Of a stretch of DNA of 7,396 nucleotides, positions 1-7,043 are shown piece after piece. The position numbers and the translations under genes are program-made. Each line of letters opens with the position of its first letter. The first letter of the stretch is position 1. The DNA is taken from positions 1 to 7,396 of the forward strand of contig JAGCSL010000043.1 of the NCBI GenBank assembly GCA_017964115.1, written 5' to 3'. Source of the stretch: Candidatus Saccharimonadota bacterium. GTDB lineage: Bacteria > Patescibacteriota > Saccharimonadia > Saccharimonadales > Saccharimonadaceae. Below the pieces are notes generated by a model. It did not search any database and was not told where the DNA came from. It worked only from the letters and a program-made list of their open reading frames with translations.

Positions 1-158
1 CCGAACGTGGCGTCAGTGAGTTGTCTCTCGGCTTTCTAATCTTCTTCTTCGAAACGGCTTGCGCTATTTCTGCCATGCTTCATGGCGTTGATCCATTCAA
101 CCAGCCTGGCGTAGAAAAATACAAAAAAGAAATGTTTAAACTCTTAGGGAAGGAGTAA
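1..158 (+). CDS. pgi: Glucose-6-phosphate isomerase, C-terminal end (partial, cut by window start)
   Basis: Only the last 51 codons are present, read in the frame beginning at base 3 and ending at TAA 156-158. The peptide runs from ERGVSELSLGFLIFFFETAC to a terminus of MFKLLGKE. The segment HGVDPFNQPGVEKYKKEMF corresponds to the near-invariant C-terminal stretch of bacterial phosphoglucose isomerases (GVNPFxQPGVExYKKxMFxLLG), which contributes an active-site lysine in the family (the K of the GVExYK motif). The enzyme interconverts glucose-6-phosphate and fructose-6-phosphate in cytoplasmic glycolysis. The protein stops right after LLGKE, so it lacks the additional C-terminal tail found in some homologues. 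Carbamate kinase begins four bases later, so the two are probably co-transcribed. Identification is by remembered motif, on a short fragment. Confidence 0.88.
   Translation, partial: ERGVSELSLGFLIFFFETACAISAMLHGVDPFNQPGVEKYKKEMFKLLGKE
150..155 (+). promoter_or_regulatory. Shine-Dalgarno site for carbamate kinase, inside the pgi 3' end
   Basis: AAGGAG lies 7 bases before the ATG at 163 and overlaps the last two sense codons of pgi. It fixes the carbamate kinase start and points to translation from a shared pgi mRNA. No promoter-like sequence is visible between the two genes. Confidence 0.8.
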
Positions 159-162
159 ACAT

Positions 163-1107
163 ATGCCAACCAAAAAACGTGTTGTTATCGCCCTCGGCGG
201 TAATGCTCTTCAGAAAAACGGCGAAGTCACCGCCGAAGCGCAAAAAGCCGTCGCCAAGAAAGTCGGCGAACTTATCGCAGAATTATCTAGTAAATATGAA
301 ATCATTGTCGCTCACGGTAACGGGCCACAAGTCGGGAACATCCTCATCCACGAGGAACAAGCTTCGTCCGAGAAAGCCCCAGCCATGCCGCTCGAAACAG
401 CAGTCGCAATGAGCCAAGGCCAAATCGGCTACTGGCTCGCGCAGTCTATTCAGAATGCTTTCTTGAGAGATGGCAAGAACAAAAAAGTTGCGACCGTCGT
501 CACTCAAGTCGAAGTCGACAAAAACGACCCCGCCTTTAAGAATCCTACCAAGCCAGTCGGCCAGTTCTATACCGAAAAAGAAGCTTTGAAGCTCGCTAAA
601 GAAAAAGGCTGGATTGTTAAAGAAGATGCCGGCCGCGGCTACCGCCGTGTCGTGCCGAGTCCTAAACCAAAATCCATCGTCGAAAAACGCGAAATCCTTG
701 ATCTCGTAAAATCAGGTGCTATTGTTATTGCCGCCGGCGGTGGCGGTGTCCCAGTCTACCGTACTAAGATCCTTCGCATCATCAAAGGCGTTGATGCCGT
801 TATCGATAAAGACTTTGCTGCAGAAAAACTTGCAGAACTTATCAAAGCTGACATGTTCATTTCTGTTACCGCCGTGGACTACGCATACATTAACTTTGGT
901 ACGCCCGATGAATCAGCACTAAGGAATTTGACATCAAGAGAAGCGGAATATTATTCCAAACAAGGCTTTTTCAAAGCTGGCTCTATGCTCCCAAAAATTA
1001 CTGCCGCTACTGAGTTTGCCAAAAAAGGCAAAGTAGGCATTATCTGTTCTCTCGATAACCTCGAGGAAGCCCTTAAGCTCAAATCCGGCACTATTATTAC
1101 ACGATAA
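163..1107 (+). CDS. arcC: Carbamate kinase
   Basis: A cytoplasmic amino-acid-kinase-fold enzyme of 314 residues, the usual length for carbamate kinases. It transfers phosphate from carbamoyl phosphate to ADP, giving ATP and carbamate, which decays to CO2 and ammonia. Visible motifs in order: IALGGNAL (9-16, phosphate-binding glycine loop); AHGNGPQVGN (50-59); MSQGQIGYWL (83-92); DPAFKNPTKPVGQFY (122-136) with YRRVVPSPKP (160-169), which mark the protruding subdomain specific to carbamate kinases; AAGGGGVPV (190-198); AVIDKDFAAEKLA (212-224), with the nucleotide-site lysine in DKD; DYAYINFGTP (239-248); and AGSMLPKI (272-279). All key motifs are intact. The start is set by the AAGGAG site 7 bases upstream. 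It is transcriptionally coupled to pgi. The transcarbamylase that would supply its substrate is encoded 4.9 kb downstream, after an unrelated gene. In agmatine pathways the same enzyme is called AguC/AgcC; sequence alone does not separate that role from arginine deiminase use. Confidence 0.96.
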   Translation: MPTKKRVVIALGGNALQKNGEVTAEAQKAVAKKVGELIAELSSKYEIIVAHGNGPQVGNILIHEEQASSEKAPAMPLETAVAMSQGQIGYWLAQSIQNAFLRDGKNKKVATVVTQVEVDKNDPAFKNPTKPVGQFYTEKEALKLAKEKGWIVKEDAGRGYRRVVPSPKPKSIVEKREILDLVKSGAIVIAAGGGGVPVYRTKILRIIKGVDAVIDKDFAAEKLAELIKADMFISVTAVDYAYINFGTPDESALRNLTSREAEYYSKQGFFKAGSMLPKITAATEFAKKGKVGIICSLDNLEEALKLKSGTIITR

Positions 1108-1199
1108 AATACATTTTTTGCAACTCTTTATATGTGCCATGATAATCCTGCTATTCCTGTTTTTTACACAAACAAATACGATACTAGCATAAATATATC

Positions 1200-1228
1200 T
1201 TGAAAATACTTACGTTTACTTATATAAT
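1200..1228 (+). promoter_or_regulatory. Strong sigma-70-type promoter placing transcription start at the ATG of the giant gene
   Basis: TTGAAA (1200-1205, five of six matches to TTGACA) is followed by a 17-base spacer and a perfect TATAAT (1223-1228). The ATG at 1235 lies 6 bases past the -10 box, where transcription would be expected to begin. There is no Shine-Dalgarno-like purine run between them. The mRNA is therefore predicted to be leaderless. The rest of the gap (1108-1199) is AT-rich with two T runs and no convincing hairpin. Confidence 0.78.
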
Positions 1229-1234
1229 ATAAAC

Positions 1235-4200
1235 ATGGGCCATAACTTTTTCTCTACGAAAAAAATAATCTCTCTAGTGCTTTTTGTTTTAGCTTCATCG
1301 TTTCTTAACCTTGTTAATTCAGCAACGCCAGCTTTTGCTGATGACGGTTGCCGATATTTCGTAACGGTAGCAATAAAGAGCACTATAACTAGTAAACAAT
1401 ATTTTAAGAACATCTGCATTAACGATCTAGTTGATAATGGCAACATTCAAAACTCTATAGGTGGCACGAAAACCGCCAAAATTCGTTCTTATATTCAAGG
1501 TTGCGGCCTAAGAAGTAGCGACATAAATAGCCTAGTTAGAGACTGCAATGTTGTTCTTCAAACAGAAAAAACCGACGACTACGGAACAACAAGCTGGACG
1601 GCTGTTGGCGGAAGTAGACAATGGCAGACATTCAACAATATCGGAACTGCCGTCAACCAATCTACGCCACTATACTTTTCAGAAGTTGATTTTGATTGGC
1701 CGGACTGGTATTTTAGGTACACGCTAGAACTACGTGGCCCACAAAGTGGCACCGTATATGAAACTGCGCCGGGAAGATCATTGAGCAGTGCCTTGGCGGG
1801 CCCTGCGAGCGGTGATTACACGACTATAAGCCTAACGGTCGAGACGCCTACGGGCAACATTTACGAAGAAGAGCCAACTGGAGCTGGCGATGTGGATCCC
1901 GTTGGAGAGGCTGAACCAGAGAACCCAGAGGTTCCAGCTACGCAACCAGAGTCGACTGAGAGTACCTGCCACGGTACCGCCGGAGCTATCGGCTGGATTC
2001 TCTGTCCAATTCTCGAAGGTGCCGCCGATGCTGCTCAGTGGGCTTATACGACTGTTATAGAGCCAAGCCTTCAGACCAACCCAGAGCTCTTCAAAATAGA
2101 CGGAGAAACTAACGGTACCTATCAAGCATGGAGTATCTTCCGCAACATTGCCAATGTTCTCTTTGCTATTCTCTTCCTCTTCGTTATTTTCTCTCAAGTA
2201 AGTGGTATTGGTATCGACAATTACGGCATTAAGAAGAGCCTCCCGAAGCTCATAGTCGCAGCATTCTTGATTAACTTATCTTTCTTCATATGTCAGCTTT
2301 GTGTAGATCTTTCTAATATTCTCGGCAACGGCCTATATGGTTTATTGAACTCTATAGCAAATGGTATCCATATAGAAGTCCTGTCAGGCACTACTCATAT
2401 GTCCAGTACAGGCAGTATCGTAGTTGGTATTACGGAGCTTGTAGCTGCCGGAGTTATCGGCACATTAATTGGTGGTACGGCTTTTTGGGCCGCTATCGGT
2501 AGCGCCCTGCTCGCCTTTGTCCCAGTTCTCATCAGTGCCGTTGTTGCCGTTCTCTTCCTCTTTGTTCTTCTCGCCGCGCGTCAGGCGGTCGTAGTAGTCT
2601 TGGTAGCTATATCACCGCTTGCCTTTGTTGCCTACATACTTCCAAACACCAAACGCCTATTTGATCGTTGGGCTCAAATACTTCGCGGCATGCTTCTTAT
2701 GTACCCGACTTGTGCGCTATTGGTAGCCGGTGGTCGTCTTGCTTCTCGCATTATCTTCTCTTCCGGCGCTGGGCAAAACAATATAGGTGTTATCCTCACT
2801 GCCATGGCCGCAGAAATTATTCCACTCTTCTTTATTCCTACCGTTGTTCGCAGCGCTTACAATGCTACCGGGCATCTCGGCGCCGCTCTTGGTAATTTAC
2901 ACGGCCGCATGGTTGGTGGTACCCGCAATGGCATTCGCAATAGCCAGAGATTCCAGAGAGCTACGCAGAGACAGCAATATAGACGTGCGGCGATAGCAGC
3001 AAACCCAAACAGTGGGTTTATGCGAAGATATAGGGCCGCTAGCGCAAGCAGTAATCCAATCGCTCAGGCTTATGCACGCTGGGCAACTAATCGCGCTGGC
3101 GCGATTCAGCAAAATGCCAACAATTTGGCAGCCCAACAGGGAGCACTCGCTGGTTGGGCAACCGCTGGACCTAATGCGGCTCAGAACGCATATAACCAAG
3201 CTCGCACCAGCACCCAGCAACAGCTCATTAATCAGGCCAATTACGGCACCGCCGAGTTCAATGCCGCAATCATCCACGAAACAACTGCAAAGGCCGACGA
3301 TGCTCGCAAGCGTCAGCTCATGTGGAACAGCGCTTCGTATGTCGCTGGCAAAGAAGCCGAAGCTCTCACCGCTCGTCAGAACGAAGCTGCCAACGCTGTA
3401 CAGTATGGCACGCCTGGCTATGCTGATCGTGAAAGACTCAAGAATCAAGCCGCCCGCGATCGCGCTGCTGCTGAGAACGCCACTTGGACTCCAGATCGCG
3501 TCACTGCAGAAAGAACCAAAGCTGAGATTGAAGCTGAGGCTCAACGAGAAAACGTCTTGCACTACAATGATGCTGGCTTTGCTACTGGTGTCAGGATGAA
3601 GAACGAAGCCGAAGCCGCCAAGAGTCTCCACGATACTAAGAACTGGGACGCAGACCGCCGTAAAGCTGAGATTGCTAAAGGCGAAGTAGAAAGCGACGCT
3701 CAACGAGAGAACGCTCTACTTTACAACAAAACTGGCTTCGCTGATAGGGAAAGAATAAAGAACCAAGCTGATACCGGCCGCCGCGAAGCAGAAAACGCCA
3801 CTTGGGATGATGATCGTCGCAAAGCCGTAGTTCACAAAGCTCGCATTGAATCCGAGGCTCAAAGTGAAAATGACGTTCTTTATAACGACTCCGGTTTCCG
3901 TGCTCGAGAAGAACGCAGACTTCAGACCGACACTGAGAAACGCAAGATAGAAAATAAGTCATGGACTCCTAACCGCGCTAAAGGAGAAATCCGTAAAGCC
4001 GAAGTCGATGCAAAAGCACAACGAGAAAACGCTGAACTCTATGCCGACAATGACTTTGCCGTACGCGAAGAAAAGAGGAACGCAACCGACATCAAGAAGC
4101 GCAAGATCGAAAACGCTACTTGGACTGATAAACGTGCTCGAGGTGAAGTCTACAAGGCCGAGATTGAAGCTGGAGCCCAACAGGCCAACGCCGAACTTTA

Positions 4201-5965
4201 TACTAAGACTGCAGTTCGCGAAGGCGAACAAAGAAAGAATGAGGCCCAGACCAAGATTAAAGAAGCCGAGGCTAGATCCTGGACTGAACAACGTGCTTCT
4301 GGCGAAGTACACAAAGCTCAACTTGATGCCAGGGCCCAAGAAGCCAATGCCAACTTATATAACAGTGCGGCTTATAGAGCTCATGAACAAATCAGAAACG
4401 AGACTCAAACAGAAACTAAGAAAATCGAAAACGCTACTTGGACTGACGATCGCCGCACCGCTGAAGTTGCCAGAGCCAAGAACGAAGCACTCCGCACTGA
4501 ATTAAACAGCGCAAACTACGGTGACGCTAGGTTTGTCGCGGGAGAGCGCAATAAGATTAGAACCGATGCGGAAAGAACGCATCTAGAAACCGCTACTTGG
4601 ACCGACGCTCGTCGTACTGGCGAAATAGAAAAAGCCAAGATAGAAACCGAGGCGCAAAAAGATAACGCTATGCTCTACAATCGAACCGCATTCCGCGAGG
4701 GCGAGCAGAGAAAGAGCGAAGCTCAGACAAAAATTAGAAGAGCTGAGGGAGAATCTTGGACCGCCGACCGCGCTGCTGGTGAAGTCGAGCGAAGCAAGAT
4801 CGAAACTGAACGTGCTGAAAAATCCGCTACGAACTATACTGATCCAAAATACGCGCAAGGTAAACGCAACGAAGTGGAGACTATGAGCACGCATGAGTTC
4901 GAACAAACAAAGAACTGGGCGGCCCCAGACTTTACAGCTAGCAAAGCTGCACAGCTCCAGAACGCCCGCAATGTCGAAGTGCGTAAAATGTATACCGAGC
5001 AATTTGCTCCTATGGACAAGTTCCAACTTGGTGGTGTAGACGTACCAGGAGGTGCAAAAGAAGGCGAATTACTCAAAGCTATGCGTGCCGCAAGCAAAGG
5101 CATATCTGACCCAAAATTCGACCCACAACGTGCTACTGAACGTGTGGACGCAGCCTTTGGCTCACTTCTAGCAATAGGAGCAGAAGAGGAAGCGCTCGAA
5201 AGCTTACGTGCTATCGATACGGCCACCATTCAAGCTATGCATCCGACCGCCAGAAAGAGGTTGCTCGAGAAGGCTGTAACATCGGGAAGTCTTGCTATGA
5301 AAGGTTGGGGTAAGTCTCAACTCAAAGCTCTAGCTAAAGGTGGAACAGTGGTCGGCTTCGATGCGTACTTGACGACTGGCGACACTGGCGGAGAAAACGG
5401 TAGCTTTGCCGACTTCATGAGATCAGAGGGCAAAGGTTCGCTTAATGGTGCAAGCAAAGATTTGCGCAAAGTTATTAGTTTGCACGTTCCACCTGAAAAT
5501 ATACCTACTCAAGTAATCGTCAATGCATCCGTCTCAACCCAAGGAGGTGAAGAGGTGAGATATGCAAACGATATAATCAGACAAAAGATCGATGGTGGTA
5601 GAAAAGCAGACGGCACGCCTCTAGATCCACCTCAAACGGATGCCGAGAAACAAGAACGCGCTACCAGAGGTCGCGAAATTGCTGGCACTTATACGGGCGA
5701 TCAAATTACGCATATGGATCCAGATACCTTCGAGACATTCAGACAAAAAGCAGAAGAATGCGGAGAGGACATCAAAGAATGGTTTGCTCCTGCTGTTAAA
5801 GCACTTAGAGGCAGTAAAGAAACTAGAGCGAAAGTCGACAATGCTATACTTAAAGCCCTCGGCTTGGATTCGGCGTCTAGCACGCCTGAGTCTGAACCAG
5901 CGCCAGCCACATCAGACGCTCCTGAAAATCCGCCAGAAAACCCAGACGAAAGTAGCGAATCCTAA
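1235..5965 (+). CDS. Giant TrbL/VirB6-like membrane protein with a 53-residue-repeat tail
   Basis: A 1576-residue protein of unknown function, probably in the cell envelope. Residues 1-35 form a signal peptide (KK at 9-10, hydrophobic 11-28, likely cleavage after AFA-35), which supports this start. Residues 36-210 are a putative outer domain with four cysteines (39, 61, 90, 104). An acidic Pro/Glu linker covers 211-243, and two more cysteines lie at 245 and 257. Seven likely membrane helices lie near 302-322, 336-357, 394-417, 421-447, 449-469, 484-500 and 517-538. Basic loops (KK 333-334; NTKRLFDRW 471-479; many arginines after 557) put the long C-terminal part in the cytoplasm. Residues 751-1227 are nine tandem 53-residue units; 1255-1545 look globular; 1547-1576 are a Pro/Glu/Ser tail. 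The core (RQAVVVVLVAISPLAFVAYILP, residues 449-470) resembles remembered Patescibacteria TrbL/VirB6-like proteins, channel components of type IV secretion systems. No other secretion gene is in the window. It has its own promoter and no visible terminator. The family call is moderately sure; the role is open. Confidence 0.72.
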   Translation: MGHNFFSTKKIISLVLFVLASSFLNLVNSATPAFADDGCRYFVTVAIKSTITSKQYFKNICINDLVDNGNIQNSIGGTKTAKIRSYIQGCGLRSSDINSLVRDCNVVLQTEKTDDYGTTSWTAVGGSRQWQTFNNIGTAVNQSTPLYFSEVDFDWPDWYFRYTLELRGPQSGTVYETAPGRSLSSALAGPASGDYTTISLTVETPTGNIYEEEPTGAGDVDPVGEAEPENPEVPATQPESTESTCHGTAGAIGWILCPILEGAADAAQWAYTTVIEPSLQTNPELFKIDGETNGTYQAWSIFRNIANVLFAILFLFVIFSQVSGIGIDNYGIKKSLPKLIVAAFLINLSFFICQLCVDLSNILGNGLYGLLNSIANGIHIEVLSGTTHMSSTGSIVVGITELVAAGVIGTLIGGTAFWAAIGSALLAFVPVLISAVVAVLFLFVLLAARQAVVVVLVAISPLAFVAYILPNTKRLFDRWAQILRGMLLMYPTCALLVAGGRLASRIIFSSGAGQNNIGVILTAMAAEIIPLFFIPTVVRSAYNATGHLGAALGNLHGRMVGGTRNGIRNSQRFQRATQRQQYRRAAIAANPNSGFMRRYRAASASSNPIAQAYARWATNRAGAIQQNANNLAAQQGALAGWATAGPNAAQNAYNQARTSTQQQLINQANYGTAEFNAAIIHETTAKADDARKRQLMWNSASYVAGKEAEALTARQNEAANAVQYGTPGYADRERLKNQAARDRAAAENATWTPDRVTAERTKAEIEAEAQRENVLHYNDAGFATGVRMKNEAEAAKSLHDTKNWDADRRKAEIAKGEVESDAQRENALLYNKTGFADRERIKNQADTGRREAENATWDDDRRKAVVHKARIESEAQSENDVLYNDSGFRAREERRLQTDTEKRKIENKSWTPNRAKGEIRKAEVDAKAQRENAELYADNDFAVREEKRNATDIKKRKIENATWTDKRARGEVYKAEIEAGAQQANAELYTKTAVREGEQRKNEAQTKIKEAEARSWTEQRASGEVHKAQLDARAQEANANLYNSAAYRAHEQIRNETQTETKKIENATWTDDRRTAEVARAKNEALRTELNSANYGDARFVAGERNKIRTDAERTHLETATWTDARRTGEIEKAKIETEAQKDNAMLYNRTAFREGEQRKSEAQTKIRRAEGESWTADRAAGEVERSKIETERAEKSATNYTDPKYAQGKRNEVETMSTHEFEQTKNWAAPDFTASKAAQLQNARNVEVRKMYTEQFAPMDKFQLGGVDVPGGAKEGELLKAMRAASKGISDPKFDPQRATERVDAAFGSLLAIGAEEEALESLRAIDTATIQAMHPTARKRLLEKAVTSGSLAMKGWGKSQLKALAKGGTVVGFDAYLTTGDTGGENGSFADFMRSEGKGSLNGASKDLRKVISLHVPPENIPTQVIVNASVSTQGGEEVRYANDIIRQKIDGGRKADGTPLDPPQTDAEKQERATRGREIAGTYTGDQITHMDPDTFETFRQKAEECGEDIKEWFAPAVKALRGSKETRAKVDNAILKALGLDSASSTPESEPAPATSDAPENPPENPDESSES
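3155..3484 (+). repeat. Degenerate N-terminal copies of the 53-residue repeat
   Basis: Residues 641-750 hold two imperfect units upstream of the regular array. Trp641 and Trp697 mark their starts, with unit lengths of 56 and 54 residues instead of 53. The Tyr to next-Trp distance of 27 residues seen in the regular units is kept (Y670-W697, Y724-W751). The second unit ends in GYADRERLKNQA...ENAT, very like the end of regular unit 2. This shows the array grew from, or decayed into, less regular flanks. Confidence 0.65.
3485..4915 (+). repeat. Nine tandem in-frame repeats of exactly 159 bp (53 residues)
   Basis: Within the giant protein, Trp recurs at residues 751, 804, 857, 910, 963, 1016, 1069, 1122, 1175 and 1228, always 53 apart, with no insertion or deletion over 1431 bases. 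The approximate unit is W-T-x-D-R-R-x-x-E-h-x-K-A-x-I-E-x-E-A-Q-x-E-N-A-x-L-Y-N, then x-x-x-F-R-x-x-E-x-R-K-N-x-A-x-T-x-x-R-x-x-E-N-A-T. It is rich in Glu, Lys, Arg and Ala and should be almost entirely helical, with a possible break after LYN and before W (a two-helix unit). Units have diverged, strongly at third codon positions, while W, Y, R and E positions persist. The array has no cysteine and no proline run. A rod or spacer role is plausible but not shown. Confidence 0.93.
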
Positions 5966-5987
5966 CTCACGACTCACATCAATACGC

Positions 5988-6016
5988 TTGTGGTTATCCG
6001 AGATTTAATATATAAT
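5988..6016 (+). promoter_or_regulatory. Promoter for the transcarbamylase-transporter operon, leaderless geometry
   Basis: A perfect TATAAT (6011-6016) lies 17 bases after TTGTGG (5988-5993), a weaker -35 that keeps the TTG core. The ATG at 6024 is 7 bases past the -10 box, so transcription should start at or one base before the start codon. No Shine-Dalgarno-like sequence precedes the ATG. The 58-base gap (5966-6023) otherwise holds only a short direct repeat (CTCAC at 5966-5970 and 5973-5977) and no visible terminator for the giant gene. Confidence 0.68.
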
Positions 6017-6023
6017 TAAGCTT

Positions 6024-7043
6024 ATGGATGATTTATATAAATTAAGTCATGATGTCCCGAGCCATAAGGACTACATCGACACGACTGATTTTGATCAAGA
6101 CGAGATTCTCGACATTATCAAAACCGGCGTTATCGTACGTGACTATATCAAGTCGGGTGGGATTCTCGACACAATGTATCATAAAAACCTCGCGATGCTC
6201 TTCGAGCAGAAATCCACGCGCACGCGCGTCTCTTTCGAAGTTGCAATGTCACAGCTTGGCGGACATGCACTTAATTTAGCCCCGGGCGCGATTCAGCTTG
6301 GTGCGCACGAAACAATCGAAGATACTGCACGTGTCTTCGGACGTATGTGCGATATAGCCATGGCTCGTGTCGATAGACATTCGTCAATCGAAGCTCTCGC
6401 GAAATATGCCGAGATTCCGGTAATCAACGGTATGTCTGATTACAATCACCCAACTCAAGAAATGGGCGACATCATCACGATTCTCGACAATCTTCCTCCA
6501 GAAAAGAAATGGAACGATGTCAAAGTTGTTTTCGTCGGTGACTGCACACAAGTTTGCGCCAGCCTCATGATGATTACGACCAAGCTTGGCATGAATTATG
6601 TTCAATATGGTCCCGACCACAAATTACTCGACGAAAAGTTCCGCGAAATTGGCCGCAAGAATGTAGAAAAATACGGTGGCTCAGTAGAATTTACATCCGA
6701 TCGCAATTGTCTAAAAGGTGCCGATTTCGTTTATACAGATGTTTGGTATGGCCTTTATGATAAAGAAACGCCGAAAGAAGTCTACATGCAAGATTTCTAC
6801 CCGACTTTCCAAGTTAACGATAGTTTAATGGCCGCTACAGAAAATCCTAATTGCAAGTTTATGCATTGTCTGCCAGCGAACCGTAACGAAGAAGTGACCG
6901 ATTCTGTCATGGACGGCCCAAATTCAATTTGCTTCGACCAAGCGGAAAACCGCTTGACCGCTCAGCGTGCCCTCGTGCTTTATTTTGGCAAGAAAGCACA
7001 GGAAGCGCTCGACTATATTAAACAACAAAAGGAGGGCAACTAA
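6024..7043 (+). CDS. ptcA: Putrescine carbamoyltransferase (likely; would be auto-called ornithine carbamoyltransferase)
   Basis: A 339-residue cytoplasmic transcarbamylase, normally trimeric. Family motifs are intact: STRTR (64-68, carbamoyl-phosphate site), HPTQ (142-145) and HCLPA (281-285). Two sites argue against ornithine as substrate. Where ornithine enzymes have DVWxSMG, this one has DVWYGLYDKE (239-248). After HCLPA it has NRNEEVTD (286-293) instead of FHD. Both, and long stretches such as IPVINGMSDYNHPTQE (131-146) and GADFVYTDVWYGLY (232-245), match what I recall of Enterococcus and Streptococcus putrescine carbamoyltransferases (AgcB/AguB). A helical C-terminal extension (323-339) also fits, though it is shorter than in those enzymes. 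The likely working direction is carbamoylputrescine plus phosphate giving putrescine and carbamoyl phosphate, which carbamate kinase then uses. No other usable start exists before Met51, so ATG 6024 stands; about 14 residues precede the usual family start. Transcarbamylase fold is near certain; putrescine specificity is a strong inference. Confidence 0.85.
   Translation: MDDLYKLSHDVPSHKDYIDTTDFDQDEILDIIKTGVIVRDYIKSGGILDTMYHKNLAMLFEQKSTRTRVSFEVAMSQLGGHALNLAPGAIQLGAHETIEDTARVFGRMCDIAMARVDRHSSIEALAKYAEIPVINGMSDYNHPTQEMGDIITILDNLPPEKKWNDVKVVFVGDCTQVCASLMMITTKLGMNYVQYGPDHKLLDEKFREIGRKNVEKYGGSVEFTSDRNCLKGADFVYTDVWYGLYDKETPKEVYMQDFYPTFQVNDSLMAATENPNCKFMHCLPANRNEEVTDSVMDGPNSICFDQAENRLTAQRALVLYFGKKAQEALDYIKQQKEGN
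7029..7035 (+). promoter_or_regulatory. Shine-Dalgarno site for the transporter gene
   Basis: AAGGAGG lies 7 bases before ATG 7043, inside the last codons of the transcarbamylase gene. With the TAATG stop-start overlap it indicates translational coupling. It contrasts with the absence of such a site before the first gene of this operon. Confidence 0.85.

Noticed and set aside
1108..1170. Rho-independent terminator after carbamate kinase, suggested by T runs at 1114-1119 and 1160-1165
   Set aside because: I could find no GC-containing inverted repeat immediately before either T run.
2897..3703. Long antisense open frame (268 codons) on the - strand, plus other long shadow frames at 3012-3599, 4008-4505 and 4583-5026
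   Set aside because: They lie wholly inside the giant gene, mostly over the repeats. Their length follows from the biased codons of the sense frame. They show no ribosome site or recognisable protein, and the sense frame has signal peptide, membrane helices and exact periodicity.
3485..4915. Regular 159-bp periodicity considered as a CRISPR-like array or satellite DNA
   Set aside because: Units are diverged, in frame and without repeat-spacer alternation. Conservation follows amino-acid positions such as Trp and Tyr, so this is a protein repeat.
1235..5965. Giant gene as a recently inserted mobile element
   Set aside because: No flanking inverted or target-site repeats, transposase or integrase are visible, and its core resembles a lineage-typical membrane protein. 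Old insertion into the pathway cluster stays possible but is not shown.
6024..7043. Ornithine carbamoyltransferase (argF/arcB) as the primary call
   Set aside because: The SMG ornithine loop and the FHD after HCLPA are absent and replaced by putrescine-type sequences. It is kept only as the alternative name a pipeline might give.
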